In this document: in pieces, positions 29,480-38,834 of the stretch
Numbering within the stretch: the first letter of the stretch is position 1
Layout of the letters: the number at the start of each line of letters is the position of its first letter
Assembly (NCBI GenBank): GCA_020832495.1
Contig: JAFIEP010000031.1
Span: forward strand, 1 to 61,531
Length of the DNA stretch: 61,531 nt
Direction: 5' to 3'
Source: Acidimicrobiia bacterium
GTDB lineage: Bacteria; Actinomycetota; Acidimicrobiia; Acidimicrobiales; Acidimicrobilacustridaceae
Translations under genes and position numbers: made by a program
The notes under the pieces: model-generated
Told to the model about the DNA's origin: nothing
Seen by the model: the letters and a program-made list of their open reading frames with translations, nothing else
Database searches by the model: none

Positions 29480-30865
29480 TCAGCGTTCGATGCCGATGAG
29501 GCCTTCGACCAGCTCGAGGGCGCCGTGCAGTCCGTCGGTGCCCACCTCGTAGACCGGCACGGTGGTGCACAGCGCGGATAACAGCTCCAGACCGTCCTGC
29601 CCGCGTGCGGGCAGGTTGAAGACCTGCCCGGCCAGCCGCAGGGCGGCGGGCACCGGGTCCAACGGCTCCAGGCCCTCCGCCGGGCGCGATCGGTCGGGCA
29701 GCACCACCCCCACCACCGGCGCGGGCTCCACCCCGACGCCACCACCGAGGTGCGCCGGGTCGAGATGGCCGCCCACCAGCACCACACCCTCCGGCCACGG
29801 TCCGACGACCGCCGCCTGCAGGTCCATCGACGCCTGCGCCAACGACAGCGGCTTGGGGTAGGGCACCACCTCGATGCCGGGCGCCTCGGAGGCGTCGGGC
29901 CCGCCCAGCGCACCGGCCCGCCGACGGACCCGCGCCGCCTCGTCGGTGAGATAGCGCGCCCCGCGACGACCCAGCGCCGCCGTGAGCGTCGATTTGCCGG
30001 CGTCCGGATCACCGACGATCAGAACTGCACCCGCGGGCCCGGCCACCACCCCGGCATGCACCACCATGTCGGTGTCGCTCGCCTCGATGGCTGCCGCGTT
30101 CGACCGGACCAGCAGGCTGCGGATCGCCTGGTCGTCGACGGCGGTGCGCCCCGAGGTGACCCCGTTGCGCGTCAGCATCCAATGGGCCGCCGCCACCACC
30201 GTGTGCTCGGCGGCAGGGTCGTCGGGCGGGCGCTCGGGCGGCGGTTCCCGCCGGAGCGTCCACACCTCGGCGGTGCCGGTGTCGGGGCCGGCCGCCAGGG
30301 CAGCGAGTGGCGTCAGCATCGACTCGAGCACCTCGTCGAGAGGGGGGTCGACCACGAGTAGCTGTTCGAGGCCGAGCCACCGCAGGCGCCGCCCGCCGGG
30401 CGGCACGATGGCGGGCGCCTGCTCACCCCGACCGTGGTCGGCCCGGCCCCCGACGGCCCCGGCCTCGTTGTCGCTCTCGGCCTCGCCGTCGTCATCGCCC
30501 TCCGCCGCCACCCCTCCCGACTCGGCCACCTCCGTAGCCGACGGCGCGCCCACGACCAACCCTGCGCGGCGAAACCCCTCGATGGTGGCGCACACATCAT
30601 CCGCCACCATCTCTGGCGCCACCGCGAACGAAGCCGCCACGGCGTCGATGACCTCGCTCACACCCCGGGGTGACCCCTCTACGGTCGCCACTTGCCACAC
30701 CGCCGCCGCCGTCGGGTTCAACACGTGCAACTGACGCTCGGCCGGGTCGTGAACCAAGAGGTGGTCCCCCAGCGGAGCCACGTGGACATCGATACCGGGA
30801 CCAACCCACCATCGCCGGTCCATCGGCATCAGCGGCTCGCCGTTCCCGGGCGGGTGCTCAGCCAC
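29480..30865 (-). CDS. PqqD-domain / HPr-kinase-like fusion protein
   Basis: A 461-residue protein with an unusual layout. Residues 25-105 are PqqD-like ([22 protein letters not shown], then a C-terminal helix with FRRAGLV), the peptide-binding chaperone fold of RiPP maturation. An acidic linker (107-150) follows. Residues 160-461 resemble the HPr kinase-like group: H270 in VVHAGVVAG, Walker [10 protein letters not shown] at 285-293, YLTDE at 305-309 and VPYPKPLSL at 334-342. Such kinases phosphorylate lasso peptides and other RiPPs. No precursor or B-type protein is seen nearby. It overlaps metF by 8 bases, so translation is probably coupled. Confidence 0.7.
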   Translation of the reverse strand: MAEHPPGNGEPLMPMDRRWWVGPGIDVHVAPLGDHLLVHDPAERQLHVLNPTAAAVWQVATVEGSPRGVSEVIDAVAASFAVAPEMVADDVCATIEGFRRAGLVVGAPSATEVAESGGVAAEGDDDGEAESDNEAGAVGGRADHGRGEQAPAIVPPGGRRLRWLGLEQLLVVDPPLDEVLESMLTPLAALAAGPDTGTAEVWTLRREPPPERPPDDPAAEHTVVAAAHWMLTRNGVTSGRTAVDDQAIRSLLVRSNAAAIEASDTDMVVHAGVVAGPAGAVLIVGDPDAGKSTLTAALGRRGARYLTDEAARVRRRAGALGGPDASEAPGIEVVPYPKPLSLAQASMDLQAAVVGPWPEGVVLVGGHLDPAHLGGGVGVEPAPVVGVVLPDRSRPAEGLEPLDPVPAALRLAGQVFNLPARGQDGLELLSALCTTVPVYEVGTDGLHGALELVEGLIGIER

Positions 30866-31715
30866 CCAGCCCGAGGTTCTCGTAGATCTGGCGCGTGGCC
30901 GGCGACCGGTTCAGCGTGTAGAAGTGCAGGCCAGGCGCCCCGGCGGCCAGCAGCTCCGCGCACAGCTCTGTGGCCAGCTCGATGCCGAGCGCACGCACGG
31001 CGTCGGGATCATCGGCCAGCGCCTCGAAGCGCTCGGCCAGGTGGGGAGGGAATTCGGCGCCGGACATGGCCGCCATCCGTCCCACCGACTTGAGATTGGT
31101 CACCGGCATGATGCCGGGCACCACCGGCTTCGCCACCCCCAGCGCGGCCAGTTCGTCCACCATCCGGAGGTAGTGGTGCGCTTCGAAGAAGAACTGGGTG
31201 ATGGCGAAATCCGCGACGAGAAGCTTGGCGGCGAGCATCCGGCGATCGCTGGTTCGATCGGGCGAACGCGGGTGGAGTTCGGGATGAGCGGCCACCCCGA
31301 TGGAGAAGTCACCGACCTCCTGCACGAGCGCCACCAACTCCGAGGCATACGCCAGGTCGCTGGGGGCATCCTCCATACCGTCGGGCACGTCGCCACCGAG
31401 CGCCAGGATGTTCTCGATGCCGGCCTCGCGGTACTCCTCGAGCAACGAGACCAGCTGTTCCCTGCTGTGCGCCACGCAGGTGAGGTGCGCCATGGCGGTG
31501 ATGCCGGTGTCGCGTTCGATGTGGATGACCACGTCCCTCGTGCGCTCCCGGGTGGACCCGCCGGCCCCGTAGGTCACCGACACGAACGACGGGTCGAGCG
31601 GCTGCAGCTCCCCCACGGTCTTCTCGAGCGCCCGGGCGGCCTCGTCGGTCTTCGGAGGGAAGAACTCGAACGACCACGTCGGTCCGGCCGCCAGGAGCTC
31701 GCTGATCTTGGCCAT
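30858..31715 (-). CDS. metF: methylenetetrahydrofolate reductase
   Basis: A 285-residue TIM-barrel flavoprotein reducing 5,10-methylene-THF to 5-methyl-THF for methionine synthesis. The N-terminal SFEFFPPKT holds the catalytic Glu; VSVTYGAGGS, MAHLTC and ALGGD are family segments; the FAD-binding and C-terminal FYTLNRSPAT close the barrel. The ATG lies six bases after a TAGTAT box with no ribosome site, so it is leaderless. Its end overlaps the PqqD-HprK fusion gene by 8 bases. folD lies upstream in the same direction. Confidence 0.93.
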   Translation of the reverse strand: MAKISELLAAGPTWSFEFFPPKTDEAARALEKTVGELQPLDPSFVSVTYGAGGSTRERTRDVVIHIERDTGITAMAHLTCVAHSREQLVSLLEEYREAGIENILALGGDVPDGMEDAPSDLAYASELVALVQEVGDFSIGVAAHPELHPRSPDRTSDRRMLAAKLLVADFAITQFFFEAHHYLRMVDELAALGVAKPVVPGIMPVTNLKSVGRMAAMSGAEFPPHLAERFEALADDPDAVRALGIELATELCAELLAAGAPGLHFYTLNRSPATRQIYENLGLGG

Positions 31716-31721
31716 GGCGGC

Positions 31722-31727
31722 ATACTA
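31722..31727 (-). promoter_or_regulatory. leaderless -10 box TAGTAT for metF
   Basis: On the minus strand TAGTAT is followed by six bases and then the ATG at 31715. Confidence 0.6.
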
Positions 31728-31844
31728 CGGTGCCGGCTCGCACCGGCCGCAGGCGACACCATGTCCTGCGCCCGGTTCGACCCGACGAAGTCGGCCAGGC
31801 GAGCGGGCAGCCTCAGGCCCGGCGAGGGTGCTGCTCAGGCCGGC

Positions 31845-32705
31845 TCAGGTGGCCCGATGCCGCTCGGCGGCAGCCACGGTGTTGGCCAACAACATGGCCC
31901 GGGTCATCGGTCCCACGCCGCCGACACGTGGCGACAACCAGCCGGCCACCTCGGCCACTTCGTCGGCCACGTCGGACAGAAGCCGACCGTCACGGAACGA
32001 CACGCCCGCCGCCACCACCACGGCGCCGGCCTTGACCATGTCGGCGGTGATGAGCCCCGGTGATCCGGCGGCAGCGATCACCACGTCGGCCACCCGCGTG
32101 TGGGCACCCACATCAGCCACCCCGGTGTGCACCACGGTCACCGCGGCGTTGGCGCCGGGCCGCTTGAGCGTCAGCAGGTTGGCCAGCGGTCGACCGATGG
32201 TGAGGCCCCGGCCCACGATGACCACGTGCTGGCCGGCCACGTCCAGCCCGTGATGCTCGAGCAGCGCCACGATGCCCGCAGGTGTGCAGGCCAACGGCGC
32301 GTCGACCCCGAGCACCAACCGCCCGAGGTTCACCGGGTGCAGCCCGTCGGCATCCTTGGCCGGGTCGACCTGTTCGAGCAGCGCCTCGTAGTCGAGGTGA
32401 GCCGGAAAGGGGTACTGCAGCAGATAGGCGTCGACCTCGGAGGACTCGTTGAAGCGGGCCACCACCTCGGCCACGTCCTCCGCACTGGCGTCGGCGGGGA
32501 GGTGGACATGGTGGGAGGCGATGCCCATGGCCTCGCAGTCCCGGTGCTTCATAGCCACGTAGTTGGCCGACGGCCCGTCGTCGCCCACCAACACCGTCCC
32601 CAGGCCCGGACGGTGGCCGCCGGCGGTGAGGGCGTCGATGCGCTCGGCGAGCGATGCCTTCACCGCCGCTGCTGCTGCCTCACCGTCGAGCACCTGTGCC
32701 GTCAT
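31845..32705 (-). CDS. folD: methylenetetrahydrofolate dehydrogenase / cyclohydrolase
   Basis: A 286-residue bifunctional enzyme converting 5,10-methylene-THF to 10-formyl-THF, which feeds PurN and PurH in this window. Key motifs are YVAMKHRD (catalytic Lys, about residue 52), LLQYPFPAHL (about 95), CTPAGI, the NADP loop VGRGLTIGRPLA and the C-terminal GVGPMTRAML. The ATG at 32705 is supported by TACGAT eight bases upstream; a longer frame to 32801 has no support. The spacer to metF is 129 bases. Confidence 0.93.
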   Translation of the reverse strand: MTAQVLDGEAAAAAVKASLAERIDALTAGGHRPGLGTVLVGDDGPSANYVAMKHRDCEAMGIASHHVHLPADASAEDVAEVVARFNESSEVDAYLLQYPFPAHLDYEALLEQVDPAKDADGLHPVNLGRLVLGVDAPLACTPAGIVALLEHHGLDVAGQHVVIVGRGLTIGRPLANLLTLKRPGANAAVTVVHTGVADVGAHTRVADVVIAAAGSPGLITADMVKAGAVVVAAGVSFRDGRLLSDVADEVAEVAGWLSPRVGGVGPMTRAMLLANTVAAAERHRAT

Positions 32706-32713
32706 GGTCGGGC

Positions 32714-32719
32714 ATCGTA
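32714..32719 (-). promoter_or_regulatory. leaderless -10 box TACGAT for folD
   Basis: On the minus strand TACGAT ends eight bases before the ATG at 32705; no ribosome-binding site is present. Confidence 0.5.
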
Positions 32720-32884
32720 GGCGTGACAATGACCCAGGGCGACACCACCCAGACGCCGCTTCGCTATTTGTCCGGCTGTCGATTTCTCCGGGTGTGTTCA
32801 AGAAACCCGTGCGCCGCGCCGAGGTTTTCTATGGCCCGTCTGCCAGACTTGCCACTGTTCAGCGGGATCGAGCGGAGTTCCCAG

Positions 32885-34507
32885 ATGGCCATGACCACTC
32901 CAGATGTTCCGGCCAAACAGCGGCGCCGGCTTGTCACCACGCTGCTGGCTGCCGTCGCGCTGCTGGCCGTCGGCGTCGGGGTGCCGTCCGGGCCCATCGC
33001 TGGCGCCGACGAACCCGGCATCAGCGGTCCGATCGACGACGGGGACTGGCTGGCGTGGGTGAACCTCTACCGGGCGCAGACCGGCCTGGCACCCGTCGTC
33101 GAGGATCCAGCGCTGAGTGCGGGCGCCGGGCTGCATGCCCAGTGGATGCTGGCCAACCAGTTCGCGTCGCACCCGCAGTGCAAGGAGGCGGCGCCCACCC
33201 CGACCACGTGCACACCGGTCGACAACCCCTTCACCGGGCTTCCGACGCTGGGGTCGACCTACGAAGGTCACCGCGCCGGCACCGAGAGCAACATCCAGTT
33301 GTGGGGCCCGACCATCCCTGCGCCGCGCACCGTGCTCGAGCGGTGGATGGCCGGACCGTTCCACGCCGTGGGTGTCATCGATCCCAGACTGCAGACCACG
33401 GGGTACGGACAGTCGATCAACCTCTCCCTCCCCCTCACGCACGCAGCCGGCCTCAACATCCTGACCGGACGCGCTGGCGCCCCACCGCCAGCAACGGTTT
33501 TCCCGCTCGTGTGGCCCGGCGACGGCTCGGCCTCGGCGGTGCGTGTGATGCCCACCGAGTACCCGAACCCCATGACGCACTGCGGGTGGGACTTCCCCGC
33601 CGGGGCCCCGGTCATCGTGCAGTACGAGACACCCACCCCCTTGGCCTCGGCCACCATCTGGCAGGTCAACGGCGACGGCAGCGAGGAAGAAATCGAAGCC
33701 TGCGGTTTCGACGGCACCGAGGGTGCCAATGGCTACTCGAGCCCCGACAGCGACGAGCAGTCGTTGGGACGCCTGGTGCTACGGGTACGCAACGCAGTCG
33801 TGCTCCAGCCACGCCACCCGCTCGAGGTGGGTGCCACCTTCCGCTACGAGATCAAGGGTGTGGGCGAGCCGCTGATCGAGGGCACCTTCTCGGTGGTCGA
33901 CCCTGAGAACGTCTACGGCCCTCCGCATCCCACGACCACCACGACCACCACCTCCACCACACAGCCCGCCGGTGGAGGTCCGTTCACCGACGTCGGCGCC
34001 AACCACCCGTTCGTGGACGCCATCACGTGGATGGTGGACGAGGAGATCGCCTCGGGGTTCGCCGACGACACGTTCCGCCCCACCAACCCTGTCAGCCGCC
34101 AAGCCATGGCGTCGTTCCTGTGGAAGCTCCAGGGCTCGCCCCAGGCCTCCTGCAACGGTTCGTTCACCGACGTGCCCCCCACCCATCCCTTCTTCGACGC
34201 CATCTGTTGGATGGTGGCCGCAGACCTGGCGGGTGGCTATGCCGACGGCAGTTTCCGTCCCACGAACCCCGTCAGCCGCCAGGCCGTCGCTGCGTTCCTC
34301 CACCGACTCGCAGGGGAACCGGCACCATCCGCTGGTACCGACGCTTTCAGCGATGTCCCGCCCGGCCACCCGTTCCGCACGGCCATTGGCTGGTTGGTGC
34401 AAGAAGGCATCGCCAAAGGGTTCAACGACGACACGTTCCGTCCCACCAACCCTGTCAGCCGCCAAGCCGCTGCGTCGTTCCTCTACGGCACGACCGGCAC
34501 GGCCTGA
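32885..34507 (+). CDS. secreted CAP-domain protein with three SLH repeats
   Basis: A 540-residue surface protein. An N-terminal signal peptide (RRRLVTTLLAAVALLAVG, cleavage near IAGA-DEP) precedes a CAP/SCP-like domain (about 50-185: WLAWVNLYRAQTGLAPV, ALSAGAGLHAQWM). A beta-rich middle region follows (190-340), then a Thr-rich linker (345-357) and three S-layer homology repeats (about 360-540), each with PFxxAIxWxVxxxIAxGFxDxTFRPTNPVSRQ. SLH domains bind wall polymers, so this is probably wall-attached. Repeats 1 and 3 are nearly identical at DNA level. ATG 32885 has GGAG upstream. Confidence 0.85.
   Translation: MAMTTPDVPAKQRRRLVTTLLAAVALLAVGVGVPSGPIAGADEPGISGPIDDGDWLAWVNLYRAQTGLAPVVEDPALSAGAGLHAQWMLANQFASHPQCKEAAPTPTTCTPVDNPFTGLPTLGSTYEGHRAGTESNIQLWGPTIPAPRTVLERWMAGPFHAVGVIDPRLQTTGYGQSINLSLPLTHAAGLNILTGRAGAPPPATVFPLVWPGDGSASAVRVMPTEYPNPMTHCGWDFPAGAPVIVQYETPTPLASATIWQVNGDGSEEEIEACGFDGTEGANGYSSPDSDEQSLGRLVLRVRNAVVLQPRHPLEVGATFRYEIKGVGEPLIEGTFSVVDPENVYGPPHPTTTTTTTSTTQPAGGGPFTDVGANHPFVDAITWMVDEEIASGFADDTFRPTNPVSRQAMASFLWKLQGSPQASCNGSFTDVPPTHPFFDAICWMVAADLAGGYADGSFRPTNPVSRQAVAAFLHRLAGEPAPSAGTDAFSDVPPGHPFRTAIGWLVQEGIAKGFNDDTFRPTNPVSRQAAASFLYGTTGTA
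34064..34468 (+). repeat. near-identical 42-base blocks in SLH repeats 1 and 3
   Basis: Bases 34064-34105 and 34427-34468 are the same at 41 of 42 positions (encoding DDTFRPTNPVSRQA). The middle SLH copy (about 34246-34287) is more diverged. This points to recent duplication or gene conversion. Confidence 0.75.
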
Positions 34508-34525
34508 CGCTCCCGGGTCACTGGC

Positions 34526-34882
34526 CTACTGCCGTTCATCTCGCTGGCCTCGCCGTTCGGCCAGCCACTGCGATGCCACGAAGTCGGCTTCGGCGACGTC
34601 CGCTTTGCGTTCGTTGCAGGCGCGGCAGGCGAACACCATGTTGGCGAGCACGTCCCGCCCACCGCGGCTGCGGGGCACGCGATGGTCGATGGTGCGTTGC
34701 ACCCCGGCGTCCTCACCGAACAGGACGTCGCAGTAGAAGCAGTGCGTGCCGGCGTTGCGGTTGGCGCGGGCCGCACCGTCTGCTCGTCGGTGGGCTGCGA
34801 CCTGCGCCAGCCAACGACGCGGGCTGCGGAGTACGCGGGGTCCGGCCACGACCACCACCCTTGCACGACGCCACACGTTCAC
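34526..34882 (-). CDS. HNH endonuclease domain protein
   Basis: A 118-residue basic protein. CFYCDVLFG, then TIDHRVPRSRGG and CRACNERKAD form the HNH/zinc motif of small nucleases: two CxxC pairs and catalytic DH. The N-terminal half is Arg-rich. Relatives occur as stand-alone nucleases in many actinomycetes, with roles from DNA repair to packaging; no phage genes are nearby. GTG start at 34882 without a clear ribosome site; the true start may be later. It is convergent with the CAP-SLH gene, 18 bases apart. Confidence 0.75.
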   Translation of the reverse strand: MNVWRRARVVVVAGPRVLRSPRRWLAQVAAHRRADGAARANRNAGTHCFYCDVLFGEDAGVQRTIDHRVPRSRGGRDVLANMVFACRACNERKADVAEADFVASQWLAERRGQRDERQ

Positions 34883-35042
34883 GTCGCCGCATCAGGGCCG
34901 GCGCCGACATGCGGGTGGAGCATCGGCCGGGCGGCCTCCCTCATCGCCCGGTATCGTCAGTTCGGGGTCGCCTCGGTGAACGATGCGCACACCTGCTCAC
35001 CGCGCGGCGTCATCGTCGATCGAGCGGACCTCCGGGGGAACC

Positions 35043-36053
35043 ATGCGCACCACCCGCCAACGGCCCGCCGCCACCGCCATCGGGCTCGCACTGTTCGCTG
35101 CAGCATCCTGTGGGACCGGAGGCTCGGAGGAGCCTGGCGCGTCCGACACCACCTCCACCACCCGACTCGTGGAGATGACGACCACCGATCCTCCCATCAC
35201 GACAGCCACCACCACGACAACCACGACCTCGTCGGAGGCAGACCGGGCGGCAGCCCGACCGTCGCGGCTGGTGGTCGTGGACGCCGACGACCTCGTGGCG
35301 ATCGACCTCGATGAAGGCACCCGGGTCGTGCTGGCCGAGGGGACTCGCATGGCGGACTCCCTGGGGCTCACCGAGGGGGTCATCGTCGGTGTGGACCTCT
35401 CGCCCGATGGCACGAAGGTGGCGTTCACCTACGGTGCACGCCCGAGTTTCCAGAGCACCTTCGGCCTGTACGAGGTGGCAACCGACGGGTCGTCTCCACC
35501 CGTGCGACTCCCCCTCGGAGTGGACGCGGAGCATCTGCGATCGCTCGGCGAAACCAAGTACTCGCCCGACGGGACATTGCTGGCGGTGGCGAGCGACAGC
35601 GGGCTGGTCGTGCTGGGCGATGGCGGCCACGGCGAGGCACACCCGATGGCGACGAATCCGGGACTTTCCCGGCACGTGCTGTGGTCGCCATCCGGTGATC
35701 AACTTGCTTGGGTCGTCCAGCGCTCCCGCTACCCGTGTTGCCAAATCGAGTCTGCCGACATCGACCCAGCGACCGGTCAGGTGCTCGGCGAGATCACCCA
35801 CATCGAGTCCGACAGCCTTCCCTGGTTCGACGCCGAAGGATCGTTGCAGACCTACCCTTCCGACCAACCATGGCGCAGCCGGTTCGATACGGATGCCTCC
35901 AACCGGTTCATCCTGACCGAGCACCTCGACGAAGGTGTGTCACACCTCGTGTGGTGGGACACCGAAATCGTCATCCCCGCACCGCAGCGGTTGGAGTTGG
36001 ACATCGACCTGACCTCGAACCGCGGTGCACGGACGAGGGTCTTCGCCTGGTAG
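35043..36053 (+). CDS. lipoprotein with beta-propeller-like (TolB/WD40-type) repeats
   Basis: A 336-residue protein. The leader ATAIGLALFAAASC has a lipobox ending in Cys 23 or so, followed by a Thr-rich linker (TTTTTTT, about 45-60). The body has repeated strands of the VDLSPDGTKVAFTY and KYSPDGTLLAVASD type with VLWSPSGDQLAWV, typical of TolB/PD40 propellers. Likely anchored to the outer face of the membrane. Function unknown. GGGGGAA precedes the ATG. It is convergent with purH. Confidence 0.7.
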   Translation: MRTTRQRPAATAIGLALFAAASCGTGGSEEPGASDTTSTTRLVEMTTTDPPITTATTTTTTTSSEADRAAARPSRLVVVDADDLVAIDLDEGTRVVLAEGTRMADSLGLTEGVIVGVDLSPDGTKVAFTYGARPSFQSTFGLYEVATDGSSPPVRLPLGVDAEHLRSLGETKYSPDGTLLAVASDSGLVVLGDGGHGEAHPMATNPGLSRHVLWSPSGDQLAWVVQRSRYPCCQIESADIDPATGQVLGEITHIESDSLPWFDAEGSLQTYPSDQPWRSRFDTDASNRFILTEHLDEGVSHLVWWDTEIVIPAPQRLELDIDLTSNRGARTRVFAW

Positions 36054-36161
36054 TCGACCAACTGCGGTGGGCCCGCGTAGGAAACCAGCGGTTGACGAAG
36101 CGGTTCTCCCCCTCGGGTGGACACCGACGTACCTGCCTTGGCGCGGCCGCGCTGGAGTGTG

Positions 36162-37685
36162 TCAGTGGCGGAAGTGGCGTTCCCCGGTGAACACCATGGC
36201 CAACCCCTCGGCCTCGGCCCGGGCGATGACCTCCTCGTCGCGCACCGAGCCGCCGGGCTGTACCACCACCGCGGCCCCGGCCTCCACCGCGCCGTCGAGT
36301 CCGTCGGCGAAGGGGAAGAATGCATCGGAGGCATACACGCCGCCGGTGGCCCGTCCGTCGGCCTTCTCGCAGGCGATGCGTCCGGCGTCGCGGCGGTTCT
36401 GCTGGCCGGCGCCGATGCCGACGGCTGCGCCGCCGGCCACCAGCACGATGGCGTTGGAGGTGACCCGGGCCACCACCCGCCAGGCCAACTCCACGTCGCG
36501 CCACTGGGCCTCGGTGGGCTGTACCTCGGTCACCACCTGCCACGCCGTCCGGTCCACGGTGACCGGGTCGGGGGTCTGCACCAGGTAGCCGCCGTCGACG
36601 GCCCGCAGGCCCAGCCCCGGCGCTGAGGGTGCCGAGGCTTCGAGCACCCGCAGGTTGCGCTTCTCGAGCAACTTGAGCAGGGCGTCGTCGTCGAAACCCG
36701 GCGCGATGAGCACCTCGGTGAACACCTCGAAGAGCGCTGCGGCCATGTCGGAGGTGACCGGCCGGTTGACGGCCACGATGCCTCCGAAGGCACTCACCGG
36801 GTCGCAGGCGTGGGCCCGCTGGTACGCCTCGTCGATGGTGGCTCCCACGGCCACGCCGCAGGGGTTGGCGTGCTTGATGACCACCGCAGCGGGGTCGTCG
36901 CCCAGGCAGTGCACCAGGCGCCAGGCGGCATCGGCGTCGTAGACGTTGAGATACGACATCTCCTTGCCGCCGTGCTGCACCGCGCTGTCCCACCATCCCG
37001 AGGCACCCTCGGTGGCGTAGCGAGCACCCACCTGATGGGGGTTCTCGCCGTAGCGCAGCACCGCCTCGCGCCGCAGCGTCATGGTGATCTGCTCGGGCAG
37101 CGCTGCGTCACGCTCGTCGTCACCGGCGGCCGGCCCGTCCTCGCCGGCCAGCCAGTCGGCCACCTGGCGGTCGTAGGCCGCCGTCACCTCGAACGCCGTG
37201 CGGGCCAGCCGACGGCGGGTGGGCTCGGACAGCGAGCCACCGGCGGTGATCTCGGCCGCAACCGTGTCGTAGTCGGCCGGGTCGACGACCACCCCCACGT
37301 GGGCGTGGTTCTTGGCCGCGGCACGCACCATGGCCGGACCACCGATGTCGATCAGTTCGATCGAGGGGTCCGAGGAGAAGGGGTAGAGGTTGACCACCAC
37401 CAGGTCAATGCCCTCGATGCCGTACTGGTCCATCTCGGCTCGGTGCTCGGCGTCGCTTCGGTCGGCCAGGATTCCGCCGTGCACCTTGGGGTGGAGCGTC
37501 ACCACCCGGTGTCCGAGGATGGCCGGGAACCCGGTCACGTCGGCCACGTCGGTGACCTCGAGGCCCGCCTCGGCGATGGCCTTGGCCGTCCCACCGGAGG
37601 AGAGCAGGTCCCAGCCGGCGTCGGCCAGCACTCGGGCCAGCTCCACCACACCGGTCTTGTCGTACACCGACAGCAACGCCCTCAT
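36162..37685 (-). CDS. purH: bifunctional AICAR transformylase / IMP cyclohydrolase
   Basis: A 507-residue enzyme for the last two steps of IMP synthesis. The N-terminal MGS-like cyclohydrolase domain (about 1-190) starts ALLSVYDKTGVVELA, with SSGGTAKA. The transformylase domain has RYGENPHQ and the catalytic Lys-His in VIKHANPCG. It takes 10-formyl-THF, which FolD makes. The start overlaps the purN stop by 4 bases, so the pair is one coupled unit. Confidence 0.95.
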   Translation of the reverse strand: MRALLSVYDKTGVVELARVLADAGWDLLSSGGTAKAIAEAGLEVTDVADVTGFPAILGHRVVTLHPKVHGGILADRSDAEHRAEMDQYGIEGIDLVVVNLYPFSSDPSIELIDIGGPAMVRAAAKNHAHVGVVVDPADYDTVAAEITAGGSLSEPTRRRLARTAFEVTAAYDRQVADWLAGEDGPAAGDDERDAALPEQITMTLRREAVLRYGENPHQVGARYATEGASGWWDSAVQHGGKEMSYLNVYDADAAWRLVHCLGDDPAAVVIKHANPCGVAVGATIDEAYQRAHACDPVSAFGGIVAVNRPVTSDMAAALFEVFTEVLIAPGFDDDALLKLLEKRNLRVLEASAPSAPGLGLRAVDGGYLVQTPDPVTVDRTAWQVVTEVQPTEAQWRDVELAWRVVARVTSNAIVLVAGGAAVGIGAGQQNRRDAGRIACEKADGRATGGVYASDAFFPFADGLDGAVEAGAAVVVQPGGSVRDEEVIARAEAEGLAMVFTGERHFRH

Positions 37686-38245
37686 GTGACCGAACCTCTC
37701 TCCAGGATGGACTTGATCGTTGCTACGTACAGCCGCCGCTCGACGACCTTGATGCGCTCGTGCAGCGACTCGGCGGTGTCGTCACAGAGGACCTCGACGG
37801 CTTCCTGGGCCAGGATCGGCCCGTCGTCGACCGCCTCGGTGGCCACGTGCACGGTGCAGCCCGTGACCTTCACCCCGTAGTCGATAGCGGCCTGCACGGC
37901 ATGCCACCCCTTGAACGACGGCAACAGCGCAGGGTGGGTGTTGAGGATGCGCCCCTCGTAGGCAGCGAACACCGGGCCCGACAAGATGGTGCCGAAGCCG
38001 GCCATCACCACCAGCTCGGTGTCTGCGGCCTGCAGCACCTCGACCATGCGTTCGGAGTAGGCATCACGGTCGAACCCCGCACCGAAGTCGGTGCGCTCCA
38101 CCACCTCGCAGGCCAGCCCGTGGTCGGCGGCCACCTCGGTGGCTCGACACGGCCGGTCGACCACCACCAGTTCCACCGGCACCCCGGCACGGACCATGGC
38201 GTCGAGGATCGTCCCGGAGCCCGAAGCCAGCACAGCGATGCGCAC
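37682..38245 (-). CDS. purN: phosphoribosylglycinamide formyltransferase
   Basis: A 187-residue GAR transformylase using 10-formyl-THF. N-x-H and surrounding residues are in LNTHPALLPSFKG (about 105-117) and the catalytic Asp in TVHVATEAVDDGPIL (about 140). The N-terminal VLASGSGT binds phosphoribosyl. GTG start with TAGCGT six bases upstream and no ribosome site, hence leaderless. It leads the purN-purH unit. Confidence 0.93.
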   Translation of the reverse strand: MRIAVLASGSGTILDAMVRAGVPVELVVVDRPCRATEVAADHGLACEVVERTDFGAGFDRDAYSERMVEVLQAADTELVVMAGFGTILSGPVFAAYEGRILNTHPALLPSFKGWHAVQAAIDYGVKVTGCTVHVATEAVDDGPILAQEAVEVLCDDTAESLHERIKVVERRLYVATIKSILERGSVT

Positions 38246-38251
38246 CGGGGC

Positions 38252-38257
38252 ACGCTA
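38252..38257 (-). promoter_or_regulatory. leaderless -10 box TAGCGT for purN
   Basis: On the minus strand TAGCGT is followed by six bases and the GTG at 38245. Confidence 0.5.
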
Positions 38258-38361
38258 CCAGCCACCCGAGGCGGCCATCGACACGCGAACGACCGCCCGC
38301 GTGGTCCACCCGGCAGGCCGGCGACCGGTCACGGGCGGACCTTCGGACCGGACCGCCTGGG

Positions 38362-38763
38362 TCAGGTGGTGGTGGCCAGCGGACCGACGGGCCCGCGGTA
38401 CTGCGAGCTGCCGAAACCCAGCATCGGCCAGAAGACGAACGGCAGGAGCCACAGCCCGATCCCGTAGGCGGCGTCCTTGCCGAACGACTTGGCCATGTCG
38501 ACCGACAACACGACCATGGCCACGAAGTTCACACACGGGATGATCAACAGGATGATCCACCACGGTTCGCGCCCGACGATCTTCGTCCATATGTAGATGT
38601 TGTAGATGGGCACGATGGCGGCCCATCCCGGCTGGCCGGCCTTGGCGAAGGCGGTCCACATGCCGGCGATCCACACCGCGATGACGGCGAAGTAGACGAC
38701 CCAAAAGATGGCCGGTGGGCCGGCGTCGAGTTCGGTCGTGGTCTGAGCGATGACGTCGAGCAT
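38362..38763 (-). CDS. DUF5684-type small membrane protein
   Basis: A 133-residue protein with three to four transmembrane helices (about 18-40, 75-95, 100-120) and the sequence KAGQPGWAAIVPIYNIYIW, the hallmark of DUF5684 proteins. These are short membrane proteins of unknown role, sometimes with signal peptidase genes. GGGAGG lies 7 bases before the ATG, in contrast with the leaderless neighbours. It sits between sucD and purN on the same strand. Confidence 0.7.
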   Translation of the reverse strand: MLDVIAQTTTELDAGPPAIFWVVYFAVIAVWIAGMWTAFAKAGQPGWAAIVPIYNIYIWTKIVGREPWWIILLIIPCVNFVAMVVLSVDMAKSFGKDAAYGIGLWLLPFVFWPMLGFGSSQYRGPVGPLATTT

Positions 38764-38834
38764 GCGAGGCCTCCCTGGTCAGGTAGGCGTCATCTTTGCA
38801 GGCTCGGGTCGGCTCGGGAAGGATGACCCCGCGT

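Noticed and set aside
36141-36152. Palindrome GCGCGGCCGCGC before the purH end
   Set aside because: No loop and no T-run; extreme-GC palindrome likely to be chance, although it could pause transcription.
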